Positions 27,990 to 36,532 of a DNA stretch of 64,000 nt are shown here, piece after piece. This DNA comes from Natronoarchaeum rubrum (GTDB taxonomy: Archaea; Halobacteriota; Halobacteria; Halobacteriales; Natronoarchaeaceae), in contig NZ_JANHDP010000004.1 of NCBI RefSeq assembly GCF_024494695.1, forward strand, positions 496,001 through 560,000, in the 5' to 3' direction. The translations under genes and the position numbers were made by a program. The notes below the pieces were generated by a model. The model searched no databases. It saw nothing but the letters and a program-made list of their open reading frames with translations, and was not told where the DNA came from. Positions within the stretch are counted from its first letter, which is position 1. Each line of letters starts with the position of its first letter.

Positions 27990-29002
27990 TCGCCGGCACC
28001 TCCGACGATGGGGCGCGTCCGAAGTGCCGCGTGTAGATCATCGTATTCGATCGACTCACCGGACCAGAATTCGCCGAGAAGCTGCGTCGCATCATCGGCG
28101 TCGACTTGGTGGGCACCACAGCCGTCCATCTCGCGAATGCCCGACTCAACGCGCTGGAGTCGTCCCGACAGCGCGGCGAGCATCGCCTCGTGACGTTCCT
28201 CGGTTCGGGGCGCAAACCACGCTCTGACGAGAAGCCCAACCACAGGAATGCGTGCGACCTTCTGGGTGAGACTCTCACGTTCGAACTGGACTTCCTCGGG
28301 TGCGACGGAGACGATGATGTAGTGATCGCGGATCGTCATGCGACGCTCCTGGAGGTCAGTCCGATACCACTCGACGTACTCCTCAATCAGCGCTTCGAGT
28401 TGTGGATTCGCCTGGACGTCAGAATCAGAGCGGCGTTCCTCGTAGTGGGCGAGATACTCCTCGACCGGGAACTCCCGAGTCGTCGAGTAGATCTGAATCG
28501 GGAACTCAACCACGGTATCGAGGAAGTCCGAAAACGCTCGCGACTGTTCGTGCCACTGCTCACTCGTCGCGAGCGCCATCGACGGTGGGTCGACCTGAAT
28601 CAGGCCGAACAGCGCCCCATCAGTTCGTTCGAGGACGCCCTCGTCGGGATAGACCCGTTCGAGGTGGGTGTAGCCTTTCGCTTCCTCGTGGGCGTGTTGC
28701 TTCTCGCTTCGCTGGAAGCTGAGAAACGTCCCGATCCAGTCCATGCTCGTCGTGTAGGTCGGCGTGAGGTAGACGAACAGCGCGCCGACGCCGATCCCGA
28801 CGCCGGCGATCGGGAGCGTCAATGTCTGGACGGAGACGCCAGCAATGCTCGCCTCGGGTGGCAAGACCACCTGTGCGAACAGGATCACCACGACGCCGGG
28901 GAAGAGCCCAACTGCGAGGTCGCTCAGCGTGTACTTTCCGAATAGTTGCGTGTCTGTACCGATGGAGGACGGAATTCGTTTCGTTGGATCGTTCGTACTC
29001 AT
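27986..29002 (-). CDS. PrgI-like membrane protein of the conjugation apparatus
   Basis: 338 residues from ATG 29002 (MSTNDPTKRIPSSIG); the longer open frame upstream overlaps the neighbouring gene and is not used. Two membrane helices near the N-terminus (LAVGLFPGVVVILFAQVVL and LTLPIAGVGIGVGALFVYL) resemble PrgI/VirB3-type inner-membrane proteins, and the cytoplasmic part (LIQVDPPSMALATSEQW..., IIVSVAP) resembles the N-terminal domain of VirB4. It thus probably docks the ATPase to the membrane channel. It lies between the VirB6-like and VirB4 genes with almost no gap. Confidence 0.65.
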   Translation of the reverse strand: MSTNDPTKRIPSSIGTDTQLFGKYTLSDLAVGLFPGVVVILFAQVVLPPEASIAGVSVQTLTLPIAGVGIGVGALFVYLTPTYTTSMDWIGTFLSFQRSEKQHAHEEAKGYTHLERVYPDEGVLERTDGALFGLIQVDPPSMALATSEQWHEQSRAFSDFLDTVVEFPIQIYSTTREFPVEEYLAHYEERRSDSDVQANPQLEALIEEYVEWYRTDLQERRMTIRDHYIIVSVAPEEVQFERESLTQKVARIPVVGLLVRAWFAPRTEERHEAMLAALSGRLQRVESGIREMDGCGAHQVDADDATQLLGEFWSGESIEYDDLHAALRTRPIVGGAGE

Positions 29003-29003
29003 T

Positions 29004-30317
29004 TCAATCGTCTCTGCGCTCGGTCGGGGAGCGATCAGTCTCGTCTCGTTGCGAGGACGGCTTTGCTGGGAGCTGGTTCCTGTTCCGCAGTGTGTCGAAG
29101 TGCTCCGATGGCGGCTCGAGGGCAAGTCGGTCACGCTGCGTGTTTCCAGTGGAAGCGGCGCTATTCGGTGATGACCCAGAGTCGTGCGCATCCGGGCCCT
29201 GTACACTCTGTCCTGACGACGACCCAGACGGAGAGCCGCCCCCAGAGCGCCGAGCGCTATACGCGTCGTGGAGGTGCGTTCCAGTCGCATTCAATCGCGA
29301 CCCAGCTGCGTGTGCTCGTGACTGGCCGGAACCGAAGGTGGTCTGACCGTCCGGCTGTCGAGCTGGCTCACCACGAAGGCCGCGGGCGAAGTTCTGTCCG
29401 CCGTGGACCGCGGTCTGGCCGTGACCCTGTGCACTCTGGACGCGGGACGCCGCTTTGCGTCTGGACGTTCGATGGGCCATCTGGTTACCAGCGAAAAAGA
29501 GCGCACCTGCTTGCCAAAACAGGATGATCGGCGAAGCCAGCGCCGCGAAGGGAATCACGAGTGCGGTCACCCACGCGCCCAGGCCGCCCATCGAGAGACC
29601 GAAGTTTTGGCCGAAAATCGATCCCAGTCGGAACAACAGTGCGACGGGGACGGTCATGAACAGGAAGGGGACGTAGAAGCCGGCGAGTCGCTTCATGAAC
29701 CCGGACATGAGCGAGAAGGGGCCGACGCCCGGAATCCAGAAGACCAAGAGGAGCGGCATCATCAGGACGAAGAGGTACAACACGACGTGGCGCGTGAAGT
29801 AGATCAACGCCAGGATGAGGAACAACGCCAAGTCGATCATCAGCGTCAGCGACAGGCCGAGAACGCCGAGCGCACCGAACGACAGCGTCTCGAAGAGCGT
29901 GATGTTGCTCAGGTCGGGCACCAAGAATCCGGCGAGGCCACTGATGAACTGCAGGGACAGCGCCGCGATCCACCACCACGAGAGGATGCCCAACAACCCG
30001 GTGACGGCTCGCTTTTTGAGCTTGGAGCGGTGGTAATTGCTGAAGAGGTAGCTCATCGATTCGAGCAGGATGACGAGCCCGATCATCAGCCCCCACAGAA
30101 GTAAGGAAAGAGGGATAATCGCGTCCCAGTAGTACTCGTAGATCCCCGGCCAGACGCCGTTGGTCGGCTCGCCGAACACGGCGTTTGGGTGGGGTGTCTC
30201 GACGACGACGCGAACGAGGTCGTTGGCGTAGCGTTCGATGAGGCCCGTGATCGGCCCAAAGAGCACACGAAGAAACTCTTCGAGGGCGTTGACGATCGCT
30301 TCGGAGAGGGCGCTCAT
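29004..30317 (-). CDS. VirB6/TrbL-like polytopic membrane protein
   Basis: 437 residues from ATG 30317 (MSALSEAIVNALEEFL). Six or seven membrane helices fill residues about 65-300 (IIPLSLLLWGLMIGLVILL; WWWIAALSLQFISGLAGFLV; LALFLILALIYFT; VVLYLFVLMMPLLLVFWIPG; FYVPFLFMTVPVALLF; WVTALVIPFAALASPIILF). A long hydrophilic tail rich in Gly, Ser, His and Gln follows. This is the layout of VirB6/TrbL channel components. The frame continues upstream into the next gene, but the start at 30317 sits three bases after the neighbour's stop. Confidence 0.65.
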   Translation of the reverse strand: MSALSEAIVNALEEFLRVLFGPITGLIERYANDLVRVVVETPHPNAVFGEPTNGVWPGIYEYYWDAIIPLSLLLWGLMIGLVILLESMSYLFSNYHRSKLKKRAVTGLLGILSWWWIAALSLQFISGLAGFLVPDLSNITLFETLSFGALGVLGLSLTLMIDLALFLILALIYFTRHVVLYLFVLMMPLLLVFWIPGVGPFSLMSGFMKRLAGFYVPFLFMTVPVALLFRLGSIFGQNFGLSMGGLGAWVTALVIPFAALASPIILFWQAGALFFAGNQMAHRTSRRKAASRVQSAQGHGQTAVHGGQNFARGLRGEPARQPDGQTTFGSGQSRAHAAGSRLNATGTHLHDAYSARRSGGGSPSGSSSGQSVQGPDAHDSGSSPNSAASTGNTQRDRLALEPPSEHFDTLRNRNQLPAKPSSQRDETDRSPTERRDD

Positions 30318-30319
30318 CC

Positions 30320-32011
30320 TCAGGGCCTCCGAGAGCGCAGGATTCGCCAGCCGAGTGTTCGTTCGAGCAGGTAGACGCCGAAGAGGATCGACGCGATCGG
30401 AATCGCCATTCGATACAGTATCTGGAGCAGCGCAATCGCGCCGCCCTCGACGTAGACGGTGTCCGTATCGCTGACGTAGGCTTGAGGCGTTCGCCACCAC
30501 GGACCTGGCTCGTATCGAGCCGTGATCCCGCCCGCTGTGCGGGGCATCGTGAGCGTCGCAGTGCCGTCTGCATCCGTATCGACCTGCTGGCCGTTGACGA
30601 CGATCGTATCTCTCTCGTCGGTAGTGTTGATCGGTCTGCCTGTCGCGGCGTCCTCGAGGGAGACGGTGATCGTGACCTGTTCGTCGGTTGCGTTCTCGAC
30701 CGCGAGCGAGAGCGCGCTTTCGTTAGTCGGGACCTCGTAGAACGAATCGATCGAGTGGTCCACTTCGACGCCACTGACAAGTCCGGTACTCGTGAGCGTC
30801 TCGGGAACGTCCTCGTCGGTCTCGATCCGCGCGACGATACCGTAGCTCGCCGTGTAGGGGTCGGTGACGACGTCGAGGGCGACGTCTTCGGAGAGTTCGG
30901 GGGGATCGCGTTCGATGCCGTAGGTATCCAGCAGCGTACTCGTCGCTCGGGGCGTCGCACTCGGCCCGGTCGCACTCGGAAACGCGCTGACCTGGAGAGG
31001 ATGGATCGGAGAGTGTCGAACTCGATCGGCGCCGTCGGTGCTGTGGACGAGCCGATCCCAGGCCGGATTGCGTGCGGAGTAGAACTGCCAGACGCCCGTA
31101 ACCGTAGTATCTCCCACGGTGAAGCCGCGCCACGGATCGCTCGTGAAGACGGCGACGCCGAGGTCGCCGTTAGGGTAGCGCGTACGCGTTCCCGCGATGG
31201 AGGGCTTATGGACCGTAACGTCGAGGTCGGTGCTGACAGTCCGGCGTTCGGAGGGGTACTCGATAGTAGAACGCTCTAGCTCACAGACGCTCGCGTTGTC
31301 CCCATCGATGCACGTCTCGGTCGTACGACTGAGCGTCACGGAGATATCCGTCTCGACGGTCAGCGTGTGCTCCTGTCCCTCGTACTTGCCGAGGTCGTCG
31401 AAGGAGAGCGTCGGCGTGTGGGTTCCGGATTGCGTCGACTCGACAGCGCCGTCGACGAGCAAGCGCGTTTCGTCGATATTGTGATCGCCGACCGACCACG
31501 TCGTGCGCGTCTCGTTGTCGATACGCGTCGCTGGCATCTCGACCCTGTAGTCGGTCGTCGCGAGCACCTGTCCCTCGGGGGCGACGTACAGCGACGTCTC
31601 GTCGGGGTCGAGCCTCGCTCGAGTTGATGGAACGACTGCAAATATCTCGACGTAGGCGTCTTTCACGAACACGCCGTTCTCTAGGTCGGCATGTTCAGGG
31701 TGGATCGAGGTATCGCGGGACGTCTCTGGAAACGAGGTGTGCTCACCGCGGTTCCACGGGTCGACGGCTTCGGGCGGTTCTGCGAACGGAATATCGGTAT
31801 ACGCCGCGAGTTCGCCCTCGGCTGTGGAGGGTACGTCCCCATCCGTCGTATTGCCTATCTCGCCGTCGGTGTCACCCGACCAGAGCAACGGGAAAGTGGT
31901 CTCGTTGACGCCGTGGTCGGGTTCCGCGGGCGGGTCGGCGCTGACGAGGGGAATTCCTCCGAGGGCCGCGAGCATCCAAACGACGACACAGGCCGTGACG
32001 GCGCGAGCCAT
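30320..32011 (-). CDS. Exported, C-terminally anchored protein of the conjugation operon
   Basis: 563 residues from ATG 32011; a GTG at 32026 would overlap the upstream gene. A signal peptide (MARAVTACVVVWMLAALGG ... VSA) is followed by a large extracellular beta-rich region with many Asp, Thr and N-glycosylation sequons (NET, NTT, NAT, NES). A C-terminal helix (ALLQILYRMAIPIASILFGVYLLE) anchors it. Position between the pilin and the VirB6-like gene suggests a surface component of the mating channel. Such proteins are poorly conserved and I recognise no named family. Confidence 0.6.
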   Translation of the reverse strand: MARAVTACVVVWMLAALGGIPLVSADPPAEPDHGVNETTFPLLWSGDTDGEIGNTTDGDVPSTAEGELAAYTDIPFAEPPEAVDPWNRGEHTSFPETSRDTSIHPEHADLENGVFVKDAYVEIFAVVPSTRARLDPDETSLYVAPEGQVLATTDYRVEMPATRIDNETRTTWSVGDHNIDETRLLVDGAVESTQSGTHTPTLSFDDLGKYEGQEHTLTVETDISVTLSRTTETCIDGDNASVCELERSTIEYPSERRTVSTDLDVTVHKPSIAGTRTRYPNGDLGVAVFTSDPWRGFTVGDTTVTGVWQFYSARNPAWDRLVHSTDGADRVRHSPIHPLQVSAFPSATGPSATPRATSTLLDTYGIERDPPELSEDVALDVVTDPYTASYGIVARIETDEDVPETLTSTGLVSGVEVDHSIDSFYEVPTNESALSLAVENATDEQVTITVSLEDAATGRPINTTDERDTIVVNGQQVDTDADGTATLTMPRTAGGITARYEPGPWWRTPQAYVSDTDTVYVEGGAIALLQILYRMAIPIASILFGVYLLERTLGWRILRSRRP

Positions 32012-32015
32012 CGGG

Positions 32016-32450
32016 TCAGAACCCACAGCTCGTCGCGCCGACGACGACGTTGTTGAGCATGAACTGGACGATCGCCGTGCCGAGCGGGGCGACGATGATG
32101 CCCCAGACGACGGCCTGGTTGCGCGCTTCCTTCATCTCTTTTTTGAGATCGGCGCGCCGGACGGTCGTCATCGCGACCGTCGTGCCAAGCGCGACGACGC
32201 CGCCGATCAGCGGGCCGCCGAACTGGATGATCGAGAAGACGTTCTTGATCGTCAGCGCCATGTCCGTCTCGCAGAACGCTTCGCCGCTGGTCTGGGCGAG
32301 CACGGGATCAACGGCGATGATACTCAATAGGATTCCGGCGCCGATGATCGAGCGGGCACTGAGGGCGCGTCGAGAGCGAGGACGGTCCTGATCGTCGCCG
32401 TCGGTTCCGGATCGGTTCAGCTGTGGCTGAGGGGAGGTCGTAGCAGACAT
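32016..32450 (-). CDS. VirB2/TrbC-like pilin
   Basis: 144 residues from ATG 32450. A hydrophobic signal (SIIGAGILLSIIAVDPVLAQ) is followed by two further membrane helices (FGGPLIGGVVALGTTVAM and AVVWGIIVAPLGTAIVQFML) split by a short basic loop with RRADLKKEMKEAR. That is the size and topology of VirB2/TrbC pilins after cleavage. Cys residues at FCETD and TSCGF could form a disulfide. It is the first gene of a five-gene leftward operon ending in VirB4. Confidence 0.65.
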   Translation of the reverse strand: MSATTSPQPQLNRSGTDGDDQDRPRSRRALSARSIIGAGILLSIIAVDPVLAQTSGEAFCETDMALTIKNVFSIIQFGGPLIGGVVALGTTVAMTTVRRADLKKEMKEARNQAVVWGIIVAPLGTAIVQFMLNNVVVGATSCGF

Positions 32451-32653
32451 GCGTACGGGCGGAGAGCCGCAGAAACTTGATACGGACGTCACCGAGACGC
32501 CACGGATCGAATCAGACGACAGTGCCCACTCATATCGAAGAGCAAATCGGAATAAGCATTCCTATTCTATCATCTTCTAGCAAGTAGAATAATCTTATTC
32601 GCTTTCGAAAACCAATAGTCATATATTCGTATTTTTATCCCAATAGTCCATGA

Positions 32654-32677
32654 GGATCGTCGACTATTCGACGATCC
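32654..32677 (-). terminator. Hairpin downstream of the TFB gene
   Basis: GGATCGTCGA-CTAT-TCGACGATCC is a perfect 10-bp stem with a four-base loop, 22 bases after the TFB stop in the leftward direction. It lies between the end of the TFB gene and the promoter zone of the conjugation operon. It may end or stabilise the TFB message. Confidence 0.5.
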
Positions 32678-32698
32678 ATCCCGCAGAGAATCTGGTTC

Positions 32699-33631
32699 TC
32701 AGGCCAGTTCGTCTTCGAGTTCCGTGTAGCGCTTCCGGAGTGTCACCGGGCTCGTCCCAGCAACCGTCGCGATGTCGGCCTGGGATATCGAGCGTTCGGC
32801 TTCCCTGCTCGCGAGGTAGAGACACGCCGCAGCGACGCCAGACGGTTGACAGCCGTTTGCGATCCCGGACTCCGTTGCAACCTCTGCAAGTTCGTTTGCT
32901 CTGTACTGTACGTCGTTCGGGACGTTGAACTCGGCGATGAGTCGGGGGAGAAGCGTCTTCGGCGTCGGCACGAGCGCTTTCAGGCCGAGTTCTTTGTTCA
33001 GCACGCGATACCCGTTTTTCATCGCTTCCTCTCCGCAGTTCGCCACGCCTGCGATCTCCTCGATCGTTCGCGTGTACCCGCCACAGCGACACGACGCGTA
33101 CAGACAACCTGCGACGATCCCTTCGATGGATCGCCCCTGGATTAGGTCCTTCGAGCTTGCGTCTCTGTAGAGGCGACTCGCGCGTTCGCGGACCGAGTAC
33201 GGCAACTCGAGGGCGCTCGTGAGCCGCGCGATCTCGAGACAGGCCGTTGCGAGGTTTCGCTCCTTCTTGTTCGACCAGCGCGCCCTGTTGTGTTCTCGCT
33301 GGAATCGACTCACTTGCCGTCGTTTCTTCGGCGACAGTGCGTTTCCGTTCGCATCTCTGTACCGACCGATCTCGCTCGAAAGGCCACGATCGTGTCTCGC
33401 CGGAGTAATCGGCGCCCCCGTCTGCTCGCGTTTGGACTCTCCATCCTCGAACGTCCGCGGCGTCGCACCGTGGTCGATGTGACTGTCTGCCAGGACTAAT
33501 CCACACTCAGTACAGGCCGTTTCGCCGCCCTCAGTTCGAAGGGATCCACCGCATTCGTCACAGCGTGTCTGGTTGATCGTCTTTCCGTCGTCTTCGTCGA
33601 AGCCAGTTTCGTAGACATCTCTTAGTGACAT
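32699..33631 (-). CDS. tfb: Transcription initiation factor TFB encoded on the element
   Basis: 310 residues from ATG 33631. It contains the N-terminal zinc ribbon (RCDECGG...CTECGLVL, residues about 22-45), a B-finger/linker with conserved DHGATPRTF, and two cyclin-fold repeats (about 120-205 and 215-305) ending in a helix-turn-helix (SISQADIATVAGTSPVTLRKRY). TFB recruits RNA polymerase to TATA-TBP. Haloarchaea carry several TFBs with partly different promoter sets, and this copy lies next to a conjugation operon, so it may direct element genes. Its leader resembles that of the small operon at 34320-34684. Confidence 0.92.
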   Translation of the reverse strand: MSLRDVYETGFDEDDGKTINQTRCDECGGSLRTEGGETACTECGLVLADSHIDHGATPRTFEDGESKREQTGAPITPARHDRGLSSEIGRYRDANGNALSPKKRRQVSRFQREHNRARWSNKKERNLATACLEIARLTSALELPYSVRERASRLYRDASSKDLIQGRSIEGIVAGCLYASCRCGGYTRTIEEIAGVANCGEEAMKNGYRVLNKELGLKALVPTPKTLLPRLIAEFNVPNDVQYRANELAEVATESGIANGCQPSGVAAACLYLASREAERSISQADIATVAGTSPVTLRKRYTELEDELA

Positions 33632-33700
33632 TGTATTCACTCTCGCAGGACATTCTTCAGAACGCCCCGCACCCGTCAGGGGGCGATAAAAACTGGCGTG
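33632..33700 (-). promoter_or_regulatory. TFB promoter and structured leader
   Basis: Leftward order: a T-rich TATA element (GTTTTTATC), then an imperfect hairpin around ACGGGTGC flanked by CCCC/GGGG arms, then CCTGCGAGAG and the start codon. The same order and nearly the same bases occur before the gene at 34684. This suggests a duplicated promoter or a shared operator. Confidence 0.5.
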
Positions 33701-33728
33701 CGGTCTGGATAGCTGTTGGAGAGTCGGT

Positions 33729-34241
33729 CTATACGTCGCCACTGGGAAGGCTACGACGACCAGTACGGACACACTCCCAGCATGGGAAGTCAGTGGAGAG
33801 CTTCTCGCACTCGGCACACGCCTCATCGTCATCGACTTGCTCGTTCTCTGATGCCTGTGAAGACTCAACTGCGGAGTCCTCCGACGGTGTCTCTCTCGAT
33901 CTCTCTCCAAGCTCGTCCGTCCCCTGTGGTTGATCTGCTGAAAGCGATGGTCCGCCATCAGCAGCGAGCTGTCGGTCAACGGCTGCAGTGGGAATCGGCC
34001 TTCGGATCGCAACAGCGACGCGATGTTTGCAGGCACCGTCGTAGCTCGCGTTGGCTGGGCACTCACACTCGGTTGGAAGCCCGTTCTCGATGCTCACGAC
34101 GTACTCATGTTCGTCGGGATTTGCGTGACTGGTATTTCTGACGAGAACGCCATCGCCGTCAATCGTGAACTCGAAGGCTTCGTACTGGGCGCGCTTGATC
34201 ACTCTACTGGTCGTCTCTAACTGTTTTAATGGGCAACTCAT
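33729..34241 (-). CDS. SWIM zinc-finger protein
   Basis: 170 residues. The SWIM motif CxCx(n)CxH is intact (CECPANASYDGACKH, about residues 57-71). It follows a beta region (FEFTIDGDGVLVRNTSH) typical of this fold. The C-terminal half is acidic and disordered and ends in a second Cys cluster (CAECEKL...CWEC). SWIM domains bind DNA or partner proteins, and are common on haloarchaeal plasmids and islands beside TFB genes. Role here is unknown. Confidence 0.75.
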   Translation of the reverse strand: MSCPLKQLETTSRVIKRAQYEAFEFTIDGDGVLVRNTSHANPDEHEYVVSIENGLPTECECPANASYDGACKHRVAVAIRRPIPTAAVDRQLAADGGPSLSADQPQGTDELGERSRETPSEDSAVESSQASENEQVDDDEACAECEKLSTDFPCWECVRTGRRSLPSGDV

Positions 34242-34319
34242 GATTTGATGGTGGGAACTGCTCTAGACTGGCTTTCCGCTGGTAGAACTGGGGGAAAAAC
34301 AGGCGATCAGACAGGAGCG

Positions 34320-34475
34320 TTAGGAGACATCGTAGACGACGATCTCCGTCTGCTCACAGTACGGGCACGCCGAATGTTCATCAGGAACTGACGTCCCGCA
34401 CTTACGGCACTCGTAGACGTACGATCGTTGGCGATGCAGCCGAGAAGCGAGTCGTTGCAAGAACGCTCCCGTCAT
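34320..34475 (-). CDS. Small zinc-ribbon protein
   Basis: 51 residues from ATG 34475, overlapping the stop of the upstream gene by four bases. A basic helix is followed by a single zinc ribbon (CRKCGTSVPDEHSACPYCE). Rubredoxin-like zinc ribbons of this length are frequent in haloarchaea and their partners are unknown. It is translationally coupled to the gene at 34472-34684. Confidence 0.65.
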   Translation of the reverse strand: MTGAFLQRLASRLHRQRSYVYECRKCGTSVPDEHSACPYCEQTEIVVYDVS

Positions 34476-34684
34476 TGTTCTCGATTCCTCCTGCGGAATT
34501 GTTTGGGCTGGTCGGTCGGGCCCCACGACCGCGGCACGTAGCCGATTTGCTCGATCGTATCCGCGTATGTTCGAAGCACCTCGATGAGAGCGAGTTCTGG
34601 AACGCCCGCTTCGGCGTGGCTGCAGAGCCACCATTCGAGGGCTTGCTGTGCATCTCCCAGTTGACCGTTGGTCGTCGTCGTCAC
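34472..34684 (-). CDS. Small helical protein coupled to the zinc-ribbon gene
   Basis: 70 residues from GTG 34684 (then TTTTNGQLGDAQQAL). It is mostly helical (QALEWWLCSHAEAGVPELALIEVLRTYADTI) with a basic C-terminus. The GTG is preferred over an ATG at 34756 because the latter would lie upstream of the TATA element and hairpin in the leader. No known family was recognised. Confidence 0.5.
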   Translation of the reverse strand: MTTTTNGQLGDAQQALEWWLCSHAEAGVPELALIEVLRTYADTIEQIGYVPRSWGPTDQPKQFRRRNREQ

Positions 34685-34745
34685 TGAATTCTCACGCAGG
34701 CACTCTGATGAGCGCCTGCACCCGTGCAGGCGCCGAAAAAATAGG
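34685..34745 (-). promoter_or_regulatory. Promoter and hairpin leader of the small operon
   Basis: Leftward: CTATTTTTTCGG, then the perfect hairpin GCGCCTGCAC-GG-GTGCAGGCGC (34712-34733), then CCTGCGTGAG and the GTG start. The hairpin begins directly at the TATA-like element, a good position for an operator that blocks TBP/TFB or polymerase. Compare 33632-33700. Confidence 0.5.
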
Positions 34746-35020
34746 CAACGCGCCACAATGTTATACGACCGAACTGCAAACTGTGATCAGTATGTCTGCA
34801 ATCTGTCATTTTATCCCCCTCGTTTCAGGACACAGGTCGCGATGGCCAGCCCCGGAGTCACATCGCCTCTGCGTTCCGGCCCTCAGAGGAACTGGTAACT
34901 CTCGCGGGTGCCCGTGTTTCAACTGATGCGGTAGCGCGGAGTGAAGGAGAGTAGTGAACTCCTATAATTAACCGAGGGACGCTATAGATTGAGTGGCTAG
35001 CGTTTCACGGGTGAACTACC
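34746..35020. other. Non-coding 3' flank of the TnpB gene, possible omega-RNA/right-end region
   Basis: No gene is visible. In IS1341/IS605-type elements the end downstream of tnpB encodes the guide (omega) RNA, whose scaffold overlaps the tnpB 3' end and whose guide is host flank. This stretch, read leftward from 35060, is where that RNA would lie. The exact element end is not determined from the sequence alone. Confidence 0.35.
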
Positions 35021-36265
35021 CTACTCGCTCACGGCTGAGGCCGTTCGCTCGTTGAGGGTGGGGCTTCCTGTTTCTACGACGCGCTTTGCAGACACCGAAT
35101 CGGTGTCCGTAAGGAGCGCAGTCTCCACAGGCGTTGATTCGGAGTGTCCCACTCCTACGTCTTCGAGGCCGCGAGAAAGAATGTTCCACGCCGCGTTCGC
35201 GTCCCTGTCTGCCTCAAACCCGCAGGAAGGACAGGAGTGTTCACGGACCCACAATGGCTTGTCGGTCGAAACGCCGCACGACGCGCACTCCTTGGTCGTC
35301 CCTCTCGGGTTGACCGCGACGAAGTGCGTCCCTTCGCGTTCGCACTTGTATTCGAGCAACGAGAGAAACGTTCGCCAGGCGGCAGACGCCGTGTTGCGGC
35401 TGTTCGACGGCGACTCCATCATCCCCTTCACGTTCAGGTCTTCGACCGCCACGAGGTCGTACTCCTGAGCGTAGTAGTTCGAGAGTTTGTGCAAGAAGTC
35501 GCGGCGCTTCCGTCGGAGGTCGGCGTGACACTCCGCGACTCGTCGGCGTTGTGTCTCGTAGTTGTTCGACCCGTGTTGCTTCCGCGAGAGCTTCCGTTGC
35601 TCGCGTTCCAAGCGTTCACGCTCGTCGGTGAGGTCAAGCGACCCGACCGCCGTTCCATCGGTGTCGTGGGCGTAGTTGCGTATCCCTACGTCGATGCCGA
35701 CACATTTCTCGGGATTCTCGGGCGGTTCGGGCGGGTCGCGGTCCATTTCGACGCCGAACGTGGCGAACCACTCGCCACTCGGTTCCTTCTTGACCGTGAC
35801 TTGCTTGAGTGTCGCGTCGTCAGGGATGGCGCGGTGGAGCCGAATCGGTATGTCTCCGATTTTCGAGAGTGACAGCACAGTCTGACCGCCCTTCTTGTCG
35901 AGCTCGAAGCCAGACTGACTATACGTGAAACTGCGGAACTCCCGTGGTGGCTTCCACTTGAGTTGGCCCACGCCGTAGCCCTTGTGCTTGAGTTTGGAGA
36001 GTCCATTGAGGTTGTCGAACAGCCGTTCTACGACGGTTTGGAGAACCTTCGAGTACACGCCCGAGAGGCCGTCCCACCACTGCTTGAGGTCGGGGAGCTC
36101 CGACCGTAGCGTGGTCATGGACGGCAGTTCACCGTGTTCATCTTGGTACTCGTTGAGGCGGTAGAGCGTGTGGTTGTAGAGTTGCCTACAAATATCGCGG
36201 TGGCGGTCCAACTCCTCTCGATGAGCGTTGGACGGCTTGAGGCGGTATTTGTAGGCGTAGTACAT
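35021..36265 (-). CDS. tnpB: RNA-guided endonuclease TnpB
   Basis: 414 residues, typical length. The RuvC-like catalytic residues are intact: Asp in CVGIDVGIRNYA, Glu in LVAVEDLNVKGM and Asp in ADRDANAAWN. The zinc finger between the last two is CASCG...CPSCGF. TnpB is the ancestor-like relative of Cas12 and uses an omega RNA to cut DNA, helping retain the element. The final codons (ERTASAVSE) coincide with the terminal stem-loop. It is preceded by a 39-residue RHH-like gene on the same strand. Confidence 0.93.
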   Translation of the reverse strand: MYYAYKYRLKPSNAHREELDRHRDICRQLYNHTLYRLNEYQDEHGELPSMTTLRSELPDLKQWWDGLSGVYSKVLQTVVERLFDNLNGLSKLKHKGYGVGQLKWKPPREFRSFTYSQSGFELDKKGGQTVLSLSKIGDIPIRLHRAIPDDATLKQVTVKKEPSGEWFATFGVEMDRDPPEPPENPEKCVGIDVGIRNYAHDTDGTAVGSLDLTDERERLEREQRKLSRKQHGSNNYETQRRRVAECHADLRRKRRDFLHKLSNYYAQEYDLVAVEDLNVKGMMESPSNSRNTASAAWRTFLSLLEYKCEREGTHFVAVNPRGTTKECASCGVSTDKPLWVREHSCPSCGFEADRDANAAWNILSRGLEDVGVGHSESTPVETALLTDTDSVSAKRVVETGSPTLNERTASAVSE

Positions 36266-36268
36266 CCG

Positions 36269-36388
36269 TTACTCTCGTTTCTCGATGAGTTCGTCGAGTT
36301 TGTCACGGACGAACGACGAGAGGTTGAGATGGTTTTCCTCTACCCACTCGGCTTGGTCCTCTCGGATGGTAATATTCTTCCGTCTCAC
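36269..36388 (-). CDS. 39-residue ribbon-helix-helix-like protein upstream of TnpB
   Basis: The sequence reads MRRKNITIREDQAEWVEENH... and ends DKLDELIEKRE, from GTG 36388 to TAA 36269. A short strand (NITIRE), a turn, and two helices are the plan of CopG/ribbon-helix-helix DNA-binding proteins. It ends three bases before tnpB, so the two are cotranscribed. Likely an autoregulator of the element; inference from fold and position. Confidence 0.55.
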   Translation of the reverse strand: MRRKNITIREDQAEWVEENHLNLSSFVRDKLDELIEKRE

Positions 36389-36489
36389 CACATACACACT
36401 ATGCGCATTTATGCGTATAAGATTGACGATCGCGTTGGCCTGTGGTCCTGCAACAGAACAGTGTATGAACAGATGATGACGGCGCTGTA

Positions 36490-36532
36490 TCCCCGCCCTA
36501 CGCCCTCACTTCGCTCGGGCGTTGAGGACGGG
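36490..36532. repeat. Stem-loop at the upstream end of the TnpB element
   Basis: CCCCGCCCT pairs with AGGACGGGG (one mismatch) around an inner CGCCC/GGGCG stem. CCCTAC and GTTGAGG are shared with the stem-loop overlapping the tnpB 3' end. It probably marks an end of the element. Confidence 0.5.

Noticed and set aside
33729..34241. Possible antitoxin or transposase accessory role for the SWIM protein
   Set aside because: Only the SWIM motif is visible. Context does not support a more specific function.
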